64,000 bases of DNA from contig CAVTIZ010000003.1 in NCBI GenBank assembly GCA_963735045.1, forward strand, positions 620,001 to 684,000. The letters run 5' to 3'. This document shows, in pieces, positions 1 to 8,200 of this stretch. The stretch is from Salsipaludibacter sp963735045. Lineage in GTDB: Bacteria; Actinomycetota; Nitriliruptoria; Nitriliruptorales; Nitriliruptoraceae. Below the pieces are notes generated by a model. The model saw only the letters and a list, made by a program, of their open reading frames with translations. It did not search any database and was not told where the DNA came from. Within the stretch, counting starts at the first letter, position 1. The number at the start of each line of letters is the position of its first letter. Position numbers and translations under genes: made by a program.

Positions 1-126
1 GTCGTGCTGACCGGCACCCCGGCCGGGGTCGGGCCGATCGTCCCCGGCGACACCGTCGAGGTCGAGGTCGACGGCGTCGGCTCGCTGGTCAACCCGGTCA
101 TCGCCCGTCCCGAGCGCGCCCGGTGA
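1..126 (+). CDS. Fumarylacetoacetate hydrolase family protein, C-terminal end (partial)
   Basis: Only the last 41 residues are in the window. The stretch TGTPAGVGP, followed by a GDTVEVEV segment and a closing NPV, is the usual C-terminal end of FAA-hydrolase / 2-hydroxyhepta-2,4-diene-1,7-dioate isomerase family enzymes, metal-dependent enzymes acting on beta-diketone or enol acids. The next gene starts on an overlapping GTGA. An FAA-hydrolase gene just upstream of gltX is also the arrangement in Mycobacterium tuberculosis, which supports the call. The substrate cannot be told from this fragment. Confidence 0.75.
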   Translation, partial: VVLTGTPAGVGPIVPGDTVEVEVDGVGSLVNPVIARPERAR

Positions 127-416
127 TCACCCGGCGACCGTTGCTGGTCCGCGTCATCGGCGGGTTCGGCGCCACGCTGGCGTGGGTCCTGGGGCTGGTG
201 TTGCTGTTCGGGTCGTGGTTGACCGCGGCCGAGGTGACCGACCCGGGGTGGCGCGTGGTCGTCCTGGTCGCCGGAGGGCTGGGCCTGGCGATCCTGGTCG
301 CGGGGTTGTGGTGGTCGATGCGCGACGCCGCGTCGAACCTGGCCTGGGCGCTGGGTCCCTGGGCCACCACCGGCGCCCTCGCGCTGCTCGCCTGGCAGGT
401 GATGCTGGAGGGCTGA
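123..416 (+). CDS. Small three-helix membrane protein of unknown function
   Basis: A 97-residue protein starting at GTG, overlapping the preceding stop codon by four bases (GTGA), so it is probably translationally coupled to the FAA hydrolase. It is almost wholly hydrophobic. Three membrane segments are visible at roughly residues 9-31, 39-63 and 72-95, with a short basic N-terminus (ITRRP) that should lie in the cytoplasm. I recognise no family motif and give no function. The coupling and membrane character make it a real gene rather than a shadow. Confidence 0.65.
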   Translation: MITRRPLLVRVIGGFGATLAWVLGLVLLFGSWLTAAEVTDPGWRVVVLVAGGLGLAILVAGLWWSMRDAASNLAWALGPWATTGALALLAWQVMLEG

Positions 417-517
417 GCCGGCCGATCCGCCCACCGGTCCGCCCGTCCCCGGCGGGCCCGGACCCGGGGGCTATCGTCGACCCGGCCGACACCCCCTCCG
501 CGCCAGGACGATGCCGC

Positions 518-1936
518 ATGGACGCCATCCCCAACGTGCTCGCCACGCGCTACGCCAGCCCCGCGATGCAGGCCATCTGGTCGCCGACCGGCAAGGTCCG
601 GGCCGAGCGACGGCTGTGGCTGGCCGTGCTGTCGGCCCAGCAGGACCTGGGTGTCACGGTCCCCGCGGGTGTCGTCGACGACTACGAGGCCGTGCTCGAC
701 CAGGTCGACCACGACGCGATCGCGGCACGCGAGCGGATCACCCGCCACGACGTCAAGGCCCGCATCGAGGAGTTCAACGCGCTGGCGGGCCACGAGCACG
801 TCCACAAGGGCATGACCTCGCGCGACCTGACCGAGAACGTCGAGCAGGTCCAGGTGCGCGACGCCCTGGAACTGGTCCGGGACCGCATCGTGGCGATCCT
901 GGCTCGCCTGGCTCGCCTGGCGGCCGAACAGTCCACCACCGTCGTCGCCGGACGCAGCCACAACGTCGCCGCCCAGGCGACCACGATCGGCAAACGCCTG
1001 GCCACCGTCGGCGAGGAACTGTTCGTCGCGTTCGGACGCATCACCGACCTGCTCGAGCGCCTGCCGCTGCGCGGGATCAAGGGCCCGGTCGGGACCCAGC
1101 AGGACATGCTCGACCTGCTCGGGTCCGCCGAGGCGGTCGCGACGCTGGAGGCGCGCGTGGCCGAGCACCTCGGCTTCGCCACCACGGCCGGGTCCGTGGG
1201 GCAGGTCTACCCGCGCTCGTGGGACTTCGACGTCGTGTCGGCGTTGGCCCAGGTCGCGTCCGCCCCCGGCAACCTGGCCACGACGATGCGGCTGATGGCC
1301 GGACACGAACTGGTCACCGAGGGGTTCCGCGACGGCCAGGTCGGATCCTCGGCCATGCCGCACAAGATGAACTCGCGCTCCAGCGAGCGCATCGGAGGGT
1401 TCGTCACCATCCTGCGGGGCCACGTGACCATGGCCGCCGGCCTGCTGGGGGACCAGTGGAACGAGGGTGACGTGTCGTGTTCGGTGGTGCGACGGGTCGT
1501 GCTGCCGGATGCCTTCTTCGCCGTGGACGGCCTGGTCGAGACCGAGCTGACGGTGCTGGACGACCTGGGCTTCTTCCCGGCCGTCATCGCCGCCGAGCTC
1601 GAGCGCTACCTGCCGTTCCTCGCCACCACGAAGGTGTTGATGGCCGCGGTCAAGGCCGGTGTCGGGCGCGAGACCGCCCACGAGGCCATCAAGGACCAGG
1701 CCGTGGAGGTCGCGCTCGCGATGCGTACCGGCGGCGCGGACAACGACCTGGTCGAGCGACTCGCCGGCGACCGGCGGCTCGGGCTCGACCGCGCCGACCT
1801 GGACGGCCTGCTGGCCGAGCCGTTGGACTTCGTCGGCACCGCCCGGGCCCAGGTGGCGGCGTTCGTGGCACGCGTGGAGGCCCTGGTCGACGACCACCCC
1901 GACGCGGCCACGTACACGCCCGGCGAGATCCTCTGA
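518..1936 (+). CDS. purB: Adenylosuccinate lyase
   Basis: Cytosolic enzyme of purine synthesis: it splits fumarate from SAICAR and from adenylosuccinate. The 472-residue length is normal. The fumarase/aspartase-superfamily signature SSAMPHKMN lies at residues 277-285 and carries the catalytic loop serine. Upstream motifs GHEHVHKGMTS and SHNVAAQATT match the substrate-binding histidine regions of PurB. The ATG at 518 follows an AGGA ribosome site; the upstream in-frame extension is low-complexity and not family-like. A TATCGT box at 472-477 could be the -10 element. It ends five bases from the convergent cupin gene. Confidence 0.95.
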   Translation: MDAIPNVLATRYASPAMQAIWSPTGKVRAERRLWLAVLSAQQDLGVTVPAGVVDDYEAVLDQVDHDAIAARERITRHDVKARIEEFNALAGHEHVHKGMTSRDLTENVEQVQVRDALELVRDRIVAILARLARLAAEQSTTVVAGRSHNVAAQATTIGKRLATVGEELFVAFGRITDLLERLPLRGIKGPVGTQQDMLDLLGSAEAVATLEARVAEHLGFATTAGSVGQVYPRSWDFDVVSALAQVASAPGNLATTMRLMAGHELVTEGFRDGQVGSSAMPHKMNSRSSERIGGFVTILRGHVTMAAGLLGDQWNEGDVSCSVVRRVVLPDAFFAVDGLVETELTVLDDLGFFPAVIAAELERYLPFLATTKVLMAAVKAGVGRETAHEAIKDQAVEVALAMRTGGADNDLVERLAGDRRLGLDRADLDGLLAEPLDFVGTARAQVAAFVARVEALVDDHPDAATYTPGEIL

Positions 1937-1941
1937 GGCCG

Positions 1942-2397
1942 TCAGGCCAGGTCCAACGGGGGTCCGACGACACGGCTCGCGTGGGCGGCGTAGATGGCGG
2001 CGATCCGATCCGGGTCGGGGGACTGGTCGGCGGGGAGCCCGGCCAGGTACCCGGTGCGGTCGGCGAACAGGTCCAGGATGCCGTCCGGCACGGCCAGGCC
2101 GAGCGCGTTCACGGGCTCGTCCGAGGGATTGGCGAAGGTGTGCCGTGACCCGGACGGCATCCACGCGGCGTCACCGGGCCCGAGGTCGTGGGCCTGGCCG
2201 TCAAGTTCCAGCAGCAGCCGCCCGGACAGGACCATGACCAACTCGTCGAAGTCGTGGACGTGGCGTGGTGGGCCCCCGCGGGGCAGCATCCCGGTGTAGA
2301 CCGCGAGTCGACCGTCCGAGTCGCGCCCGTCGACGAGGACCCGGAACGGATCCAGGCGGCGCCGGGAGTCGTCGGCTCGCACCACGTGGCCGGACAC
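1942..2397 (-). CDS. Cupin-domain protein
   Basis: A 151-residue single-cupin protein. The metal-binding cupin motif 1 is visible as PRHVHDFDELVMVLSG, with two histidines and the glutamate, followed by GDAAWMPSGSRH, which supplies the motif 2 histidine. It should therefore bind a metal ion in a small beta-barrel; the substrate or sensor role is unknown. The GTG at 2397 follows a strong GAGGAG seven bases upstream. It is divergent from gltX and convergent with purB, with only five bases between the stops. It could be an enzyme (dioxygenase, isomerase) or a small-molecule sensor. Confidence 0.8.
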   Translation of the reverse strand: MSGHVVRADDSRRRLDPFRVLVDGRDSDGRLAVYTGMLPRGGPPRHVHDFDELVMVLSGRLLLELDGQAHDLGPGDAAWMPSGSRHTFANPSDEPVNALGLAVPDGILDLFADRTGYLAGLPADQSPDPDRIAAIYAAHASRVVGPPLDLA

Positions 2398-2475
2398 GTC
2401 GGGGCTCCTCCGCCGGATGCGCCGAACCGTACCCTCGGCCTCCGTCCTCCCTCCGCCGCTCCTCGAGGTCCCGTC

Positions 2476-4029
2476 GTGCCCGATCGTGACGTCCGTGTCC
2501 GCTTCGCCCCCGCGCCGTCCGGCTGGTTGCACGTCGGGAGCGTCCGCACGGCCCTGTTCAACTGGTTGTGGGCGCGTCACACCGGCGGGACGTTCATCTG
2601 GCGCATCGAGGACACCGACGCCGACCGTGCCACCGGCGAGTCGATGCGGTCGATGGTCGAGGCGATGCGCTGGCTCGGGCTCGACTGGGACGAGGGCATC
2701 GAGGTCGGGGGCCCCTACGGCCCCTACCGCCAGTCCGAACGCGCCGAGCTCCACCGTGCCGTCGCCCGTCGCCTCGAGGAGGCCGGCCACCTCTACGTCG
2801 ACGGGCGCAGCCCCGACGAGCTCGAGGCGTGGCGCCGGGAGCGACGTGACGCCGACCTGCCACCGGTCGTCTCGCGCGACACGGTCCCCGCCGCCGACGC
2901 CGGGACCCTGCGGCTGGCCCTGCCCACCTCCGGGACGGTGTCGGTGCACGACGAGGTCCGTGGTGAGGTCAGCTGGGACTGGGCCAACGAATCCGACCCG
3001 GTCCTGGTGCGGTCCAACGGCGCGGTGACCTACCCATTGGCCAACGCCACCGACGACCTCGCGCAGGGCGTGTCGCTGGTGTGTCGGGGCGAGGACCTGC
3101 TGTCGGTGACGCCGCGCCAGCTGTTCCTGTACGACCTGCTGCTGGCCGATGGGTTGCTGGACGAGGCGCTGGACGAGGTCGGACTGCCGGCCCGGGAGGC
3201 GTCGTGGTCGGCACCGGGGTCGTTCGCGCACCTGTCGATGGTGGTGGGCCAGGACCGCAAGAAGCTGTCCAAGCGACACGGGTCGGTGTCGATCCAGGAG
3301 TTGGCTCGCCAGGGCTTCCTGCCCGAGACGCTGGTCAACGCGATCGCGCTGCTCGGCTGGTCGCCCCGGGACGGCCGTGAGCGCCTGGACCGCGACGAGC
3401 TGGTCGCGGCGTTCTCGCTGGACCAGGTCGGGGCGTCCGCCGCGGCCTTCGACGTGGACAAGCTCACCGCGTTCAACGGTGAGCGCATCCGCGACATGGA
3501 TCCCAACGCGCTGGCGCACCGCCTGGTCCCGCACCTGGACGGGACCTGGCTCCCCGACGACGACGGCGAGCCCGACGCCGGGTTCGAACCGGTGCTGTCG
3601 ACGCCGCCCTCCGACGACGAGCTGGTGACCCTGACCGCGCTGGTGCCCCTGGTCCAGGAGCGCATGCAGGTGCTGGCCGAGATCACCGACTACGCCCCAC
3701 CCTTCTTCCGCGAGGTCGGCATCGACGAGGCGGCCGCCGCCAAGGTGTTCCGCAAGGCCGGCGCGGTCGAGGCGCTGGAGGCCGGCGCACGCGTGCTGGC
3801 CGGCGTCGACTGGACCACCGAGGCCATCGAGACCGGCCTGCGGGGGCTCACCGACGAGCTGGAGATCGGGTTCGGCAAGGTCGCCCAGCCCATCCGCGTG
3901 GCCGTGACCGGGTCCAACGTGTCGCCGCCGCTGTTCGAGTCGCTGGCGATCATGGACCGCGACACCGCCATCCGCCGGATCGAGGCCGCCGTGCCGGTCG
4001 CCCGACGGGTCCGGGACGAACAGGGCTGA
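2476..4029 (+). CDS. gltX: Glutamate–tRNA ligase (probably non-discriminating)
   Basis: Class I aminoacyl-tRNA synthetase of 517 residues. The HIGH-type signature reads LHVGS (residues 18-22) and the KMSKS-type loop reads KKLSKRHG (from residue 262). A long alpha-helical anticodon-binding C-terminal part follows. The GTG at 2476 has an SD-like CGAGG nine bases upstream, and a TACCCT box at 2430-2435 may be the -10. The gene is followed by tRNA-Gln and tRNA-Glu genes. Actinobacteria normally lack GlnRS and use GltX plus the GatCAB amidotransferase to make Gln-tRNA; that this enzyme charges both tRNAs is inference from that rule and the clustering. Confidence 0.95.
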   Translation: MPDRDVRVRFAPAPSGWLHVGSVRTALFNWLWARHTGGTFIWRIEDTDADRATGESMRSMVEAMRWLGLDWDEGIEVGGPYGPYRQSERAELHRAVARRLEEAGHLYVDGRSPDELEAWRRERRDADLPPVVSRDTVPAADAGTLRLALPTSGTVSVHDEVRGEVSWDWANESDPVLVRSNGAVTYPLANATDDLAQGVSLVCRGEDLLSVTPRQLFLYDLLLADGLLDEALDEVGLPAREASWSAPGSFAHLSMVVGQDRKKLSKRHGSVSIQELARQGFLPETLVNAIALLGWSPRDGRERLDRDELVAAFSLDQVGASAAAFDVDKLTAFNGERIRDMDPNALAHRLVPHLDGTWLPDDDGEPDAGFEPVLSTPPSDDELVTLTALVPLVQERMQVLAEITDYAPPFFREVGIDEAAAAKVFRKAGAVEALEAGARVLAGVDWTTEAIETGLRGLTDELEIGFGKVAQPIRVAVTGSNVSPPLFESLAIMDRDTAIRRIEAAVPVARRVRDEQG

Positions 4030-4031
4030 GG

Positions 4032-4559
4032 GTGGACGGCACCGGCACCCCGCCGTCGGGGGACCCCGGTCCGGGAACGGGCGCCGCTGGCATCCCGTGC
4101 CCGCGCCTGCGCCCACGAGGCCCGCTCGTCGTGGACGACGTCGTCACCGTCCGACGCGGTCGGGTCGTGGACGATCGTGTCGTCGTCGGCGAGGCGCTGG
4201 ACCCGGCCCGGGACGACAAGCCCGGTCGCGTGGTGTGTCGCTGTGGTCGCTCCGAGGACCGGCCGTGGTGTGACGGCAGCCATCGACGTCCGGCGAGCGA
4301 CGCGGTCACCGGTGCGCCTCCGGGTCCGACGCCCCCGACGGTGGCCTGGGCCGGGGCGCCCGGGGCCACGCACGCCGTGGGCGTGGTCGTGGTCGCGGAC
4401 GGGCCGCTGGTCGTGGTGGGCCTGCCGGTCGAGGCCGGCGACCACACGGTGCCCGCCAGTCGGACCGGGATGGCGCTGTGCCGCTGCGGACGGGTTGCCG
4501 AGGGCTGGTGCGATGGCGGATGTCCGGGCGGTGCCGTGGTGGTCGGGGCCGGTGGGTGA
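4032..4559 (+). CDS. CDGSH iron-sulfur domain protein with a degenerate second motif
   Basis: A 175-residue protein starting two bases after the gltX stop. Residues 69-84 match the CDGSH (mitoNEET-type) rule exactly: C69, C71, S74, P78, C80 and H84 would hold a [2Fe-2S] cluster with three Cys and one His. A second copy at residues 150-164 keeps C150, C152 and C160 but lacks the proline spacing and has Cys instead of His at the last ligand. A PCP motif (residues 22-24) before the first copy resembles the small Fe-S domain often fused to CDGSH. Likely electron transfer or redox sensing. The overlap-like spacing suggests co-transcription with gltX. Confidence 0.8.
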   Translation: MDGTGTPPSGDPGPGTGAAGIPCPRLRPRGPLVVDDVVTVRRGRVVDDRVVVGEALDPARDDKPGRVVCRCGRSEDRPWCDGSHRRPASDAVTGAPPGPTPPTVAWAGAPGATHAVGVVVVADGPLVVVGLPVEAGDHTVPASRTGMALCRCGRVAEGWCDGGCPGGAVVVGAGG

Positions 4560-4631
4560 CCGGACCTGTCCGCAGGGCCGGGGGCCGACTCGCATCCACG
4601 TCGCCCACCCGTTACCATCGATGGCCGCCCT

Positions 4632-4703
4632 TCGGGGGTGGTGTAATCGGTAACACGGCTGGTTCTGGTCCAGTTATTGAGGGTTCGAGTCCTTCCCCCC
4701 GAG
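4632..4703 (+). tRNA. tRNA-Gln (anticodon CTG)
   Basis: A full cloverleaf can be folded by eye. Acceptor stem TCGGGGG (4632-4638) pairs with CCCCCGA (4696-4702). Anticodon stem GCTGG/CCAGT encloses the loop TTCTGGT, with anticodon CTG at 4665-4667. T arm GAGGG-TTCGAGT-CCTTC is intact. The discriminator is G4703, and CCA is not encoded. It reads CAG codons. Confidence 0.95.
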
Positions 4704-4705
4704 CT

Positions 4706-4727
4706 GCGAGTGGTTACACTCACTCGC
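4706..4727 (+). terminator. Hairpin directly after tRNA-Gln
   Basis: GCGAGTG at 4706-4712 and CACTCGC at 4721-4727 form a perfect 7-bp stem with an 8-base loop, three bases after the tRNA. It could serve as a 3' processing or termination structure. The loop contains TACACT (4715-4720), which could equally be a -10 box for tRNA-Glu. No T-run follows. Confidence 0.4.
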
Positions 4728-4735
4728 CACACCAC

Positions 4736-4756
4736 GCCCCGCGAACGTTGCGGGGC
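4736..4756 (+). terminator. Hairpin between the two tRNA genes
   Basis: GCCCCGC (4736-4742) and GCGGGGC (4750-4756) form a perfect 7-bp G/C stem around a 7-base loop, 14 bases before tRNA-Glu. No T-run follows, as is common in high-GC actinobacteria. Confidence 0.45.
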
Positions 4757-4769
4757 GCACATGTGTCCT

Positions 4770-4845
4770 GCCCCCGTCGTCTAGCGGCCCAGGACGCCGC
4801 CCTCTCAAGGCGGTAACGGCGGTTCAAATCCGCTCGGGGGTACCA
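4770..4845 (+). tRNA. tRNA-Glu (anticodon CTC)
   Basis: Acceptor GCCCCCG (4770-4776) pairs with CGGGGGT (4835-4841), with a G-U closing pair as in mycobacterial tRNA-Glu. Anticodon stem CCGCC/GGCGG encloses loop CTCTCAA, with anticodon CTC at 4804-4806. The T arm with GGTTCAAATCC is intact. Discriminator A4842 and an encoded CCA (4843-4845) close it, unlike the neighbouring tRNA-Gln. Confidence 0.96.
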
Positions 4846-4852
4846 CCTCGCG

Positions 4853-4882
4853 AGCCCCGTCGTCGATCCCGGCGACGGGGCT
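4853..4882 (+). terminator. Terminator hairpin after tRNA-Glu
   Basis: AGCCCCGTCG (4853-4862) and CGACGGGGCT (4873-4882) form a perfect 10-bp stem with a 10-base loop, beginning seven bases after the CCA end. The position and strength suit termination of the tRNA transcript, though only TCGT follows instead of a T-run. Confidence 0.7.
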
Positions 4883-5241
4883 TCGTGCTGTCCGCGGGTC
4901 CCGATGCCCGTGATCGGCAGCCGCCGACCCAGCGCCCGGGCCCCCGACCCTGCCGTGGTCGCGTCGACGATCGTGGCTGCGAGACGACCGGTCGCCGGGT
5001 CGATGGCTGGTGGGGTCGTCAACTCGCGCCAACCCGTCCCCCGTCGTGGGTGCGTGCCACCGTCCCACGTGGGCAGGCCGTCGGGACCCGCATCCTCGAT
5101 GTCCCGGGACCTCGGTCCCGATCCGGCCACATTCGGTGGAGCCGGCCGGACGCTCCCGACTACGGTCCAGCACCGTTCGGGGGGATCGGGGAAGCACGAC
5201 ATGTTCGTCCCCTCGCGCGACGGCAACCCATGGGGGACGGC
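4883..5241 (+). other. Non-coding leader before the giant secreted protein gene
   Basis: About 360 bases with no convincing gene. The open frame in phase with the downstream gene begins at 4885, but its translation is low-complexity before the signal peptide. A small hairpin CGGGAC-CTCG-GTCCCG lies at 5105-5120. TACGGT at 5161-5166 could be a -10 element for the giant gene, but no clear -35 is seen. Confidence 0.4.
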
Positions 5242-8200
5242 ATGAGGGCAACCACCGGCACGGGACTGCACATCCGGCGACGCCGGCGAGGGACCACGGC
5301 GGCGGCCGTGGTCGTGGTGCTCGTCGCCGCGCTGCTCACCGCGATGGCGTCGTCGGCGGTGGCGGCCCGCACGCCCGGAGCCCTGGTGGCCTATGACTTC
5401 ACCGAGGGTGCGGGTGTGGTGGTGGGTGATTCGGGGCGTGGGGAGCCGTTGGATCTGACGATTGCGGATCCGGGGAGTGTGTCGTGGGTTGATGGTGGTG
5501 GGTTGACCATCGACAGTGAGACGGTGGTGTCGTCGGGGGTGGCGGCGTCGAAGGTGTCGGATGCGGTGGTGGCGTCGGGGGAGATCACGTTGGAGGCGTG
5601 GGTGGTGCCGGCGAACACGACCCAGGCGGGTCCGGCGCGGGTGGTGTCGGTGTCGGGTGGGTCGTCGAGTCGGAACGTGACGTTGGGCCAGGGCCTGTAT
5701 GGGGGGTTGCCGTCGACGGTGTTCGACGTGCGGTTCCGGTCGTCGGAGACCAATGGGAGTGGGACGCCGTCCACGACCACGCCGGCGGGGACGGTGTCCA
5801 CGGAGTTGCAGCACGTGGTGTTCACGCGTGGGGCCGGTGGCGCGACCACGATCTATGTGGACGGGGCCGTGGTGGCCACGGGTGATGCGGGTGGGGACCT
5901 GTCGAACTGGTCGGGTGGGTTTCCGTTGGTGTTGGCCAACGAGGTGGGGGCGTCCCGGCCGTGGTTGGGGACCTTGTGTGGGGTGGCGATCTATGACCAG
6001 GCGTTGACCTCGACCGAGGTCGGTGACAACCACGCCGCGGGCTGTGGTGGTGTCGCGTCCAATGCCGATCCGGTGGTGACGGGTCCGGGTGACCAGTCCA
6101 GTGCCGAGGGTGACGTGGTGGACCTGGCGGTGGTGGCCGAGGATGACGATGGTGACGTGTTGTCGTTCGCGGCGACGGGGTTGCCGGAGGGGTTGTCGAT
6201 CGGGGAGTCGTCGGGTGTGGTCTCGGGCACGATCGGGCAGCAGGCGGCGGCGGGGTCGCCCTACGACGTCGAGGTCACGGTCGACGACGGCCGTGGGGGA
6301 TCGGCGTCGGTGTCGTTGGAGTGGTCGGTGTCGGTGGTCAACGTCGACCCGGTCCTGGACGGGATCGTGGACCAGTTGTCGAGCCTGGACGTGGCGTTGG
6401 AGTTGGCGGTGTCGGCGTCGGACGTCGACGGGGACGAGCTGGTCCATGACGCCACGGGGTTGCCGGACGGGCTGTCGATCGATCCGGTGTCGGGGGTGAT
6501 TGCGGGCACGCCGACCGTGCAGGGCGAGTTCGACGTGACGGTCGCGGTGGACGACGGCCAGGGTGGTGACGTGTCGACGTCGTTCACGTGGACGATCGTG
6601 GGCAACGATCCGCCGGAGGTCGAGGCGGTGGCCGACCAGTCCTCCGACGAGGGCGAGGAGATCAGCCTGCAGGTGTCGGCGACCGATCCGGACGGGGACG
6701 AGGTGGCGTTCGCCGCGACCGGGTTGCCCGACGGGTTGTCGATCGGGGTGTCGTCGGGCCAGATCACGGGCACGATCGGCCAGCAGGCCGCGGTGGGGTC
6801 GCCCTACGAGGTGGACGTGACGGTGTCGGATCCGGCCGGGGCGTCCACGGCGGTGTCGTTGGAGTGGACGGTCGCGGCGGTCAACGTGGCCCCGGCGGTG
6901 ACCGGTCCGGGTGACCAGTCGTCGGTGGAGGGTGACGAGGTGTCGGTCGCGATCGGGGTGGTCGACGCCGACGGTGACGACCTGTCCTTCGACGCCACCG
7001 GTCTGCCCGACGGGTTGTCCATCGGTCCCGATGGCGTCGTCGTGGGGGCGATCGCGGCCGGTGCGGCCGGTGGGTCCCCGTACGCCGTCGAGGTGACCGT
7101 GGACGACGGCACCGACCAGTCCACGGTCGCCTTCGCCTGGACCGTGGTCGAGGTGACGGGACCCCAGCCGGTGGTGGCCTATGACTTCACCGAGGGTGCG
7201 GGTGTGGTGGTGGGTGATTCGGGGCGTGGGGAGCCGTTGGATCTGACGATTGCGGATCCGGGGAGTGTGTCGTGGGTTGATGGTGGTGGGTTGACCATCG
7301 ACAGTGAGACGGTGGTGTCGTCGGGGGTGGCGGCGTCGAAGGTGTCGGATGCGGTGGTGGCGTCGGGGGAGATCACGTTGGAGGCGTGGGTGGTGCCGGC
7401 GAACACGACCCAGGCGGGTCCGGCGCGGGTGGTGTCGGTGTCGGGTGGGTCGTCGAGTCGGAACGTGACGTTGGGCCAGGGCCTGTATGGGGGGTTGCCG
7501 TCGACGGTGTTCGACGTGCGGTTCCGGTCGTCGGAGACCAATGGGAGTGGGACGCCGTCCACGACCACGCCGGCGGGGACGGTGTCCACGGAGTTGCAGC
7601 ACGTGGTGTTCACGCGTGGGGCCGGTGGCACGACCACGATCTATGTGGACGGGGCCGTGGTGGCCACGGGTGATGCGGGTGGGGACCTGTCGAACTGGTC
7701 GGGTGGGTTTCCGTTGGTGTTGGCCAACGAGGTGGGGGCGTCCCGGCCGTGGTTGGGGACCTTGTGTGGGGTGGCGATCTATGACCAGGCGTTGACCTCG
7801 ACCGAGGTCGGTGACAACCACGCCGCGGGCTGTGGTGGTGTCGCGTCCAATGCCGATCCGGTGGTGACGGGTCCGGGTGACCAGTCCAGTGCCGAGGGTG
7901 ACGTGGTGGACCTGGCGGTGGTGGCCGAGGATGACGATGGTGACGTGTTGTCGTTCGCGGCGACGGGGTTGCCGGAGGGGTTGTCGATCGGGGAGTCGTC
8001 GGGTGTGGTCTCGGGCACGATCGGGCAGCAGGCGGCGGCGGGGTCGCCCTACGACGTCGAGGTCACGGTCGACGACGGCCGTGGGGGATCGGCGTCGGTG
8101 TCGTTGGAGTGGTCGGTGTCGGTGGTCAACGTCGACCCGGTCCTGGACGGGATCGTGGACCAGTTGTCGAGCCTGGACGTGGCGTTGGAGTTGGCGGTGT

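Noticed and set aside
4770..5241. tRNA-Glu as an integration site for a mobile element carrying the giant gene
   Set aside because: I found no integrase and no repeat of the tRNA 3' end downstream.
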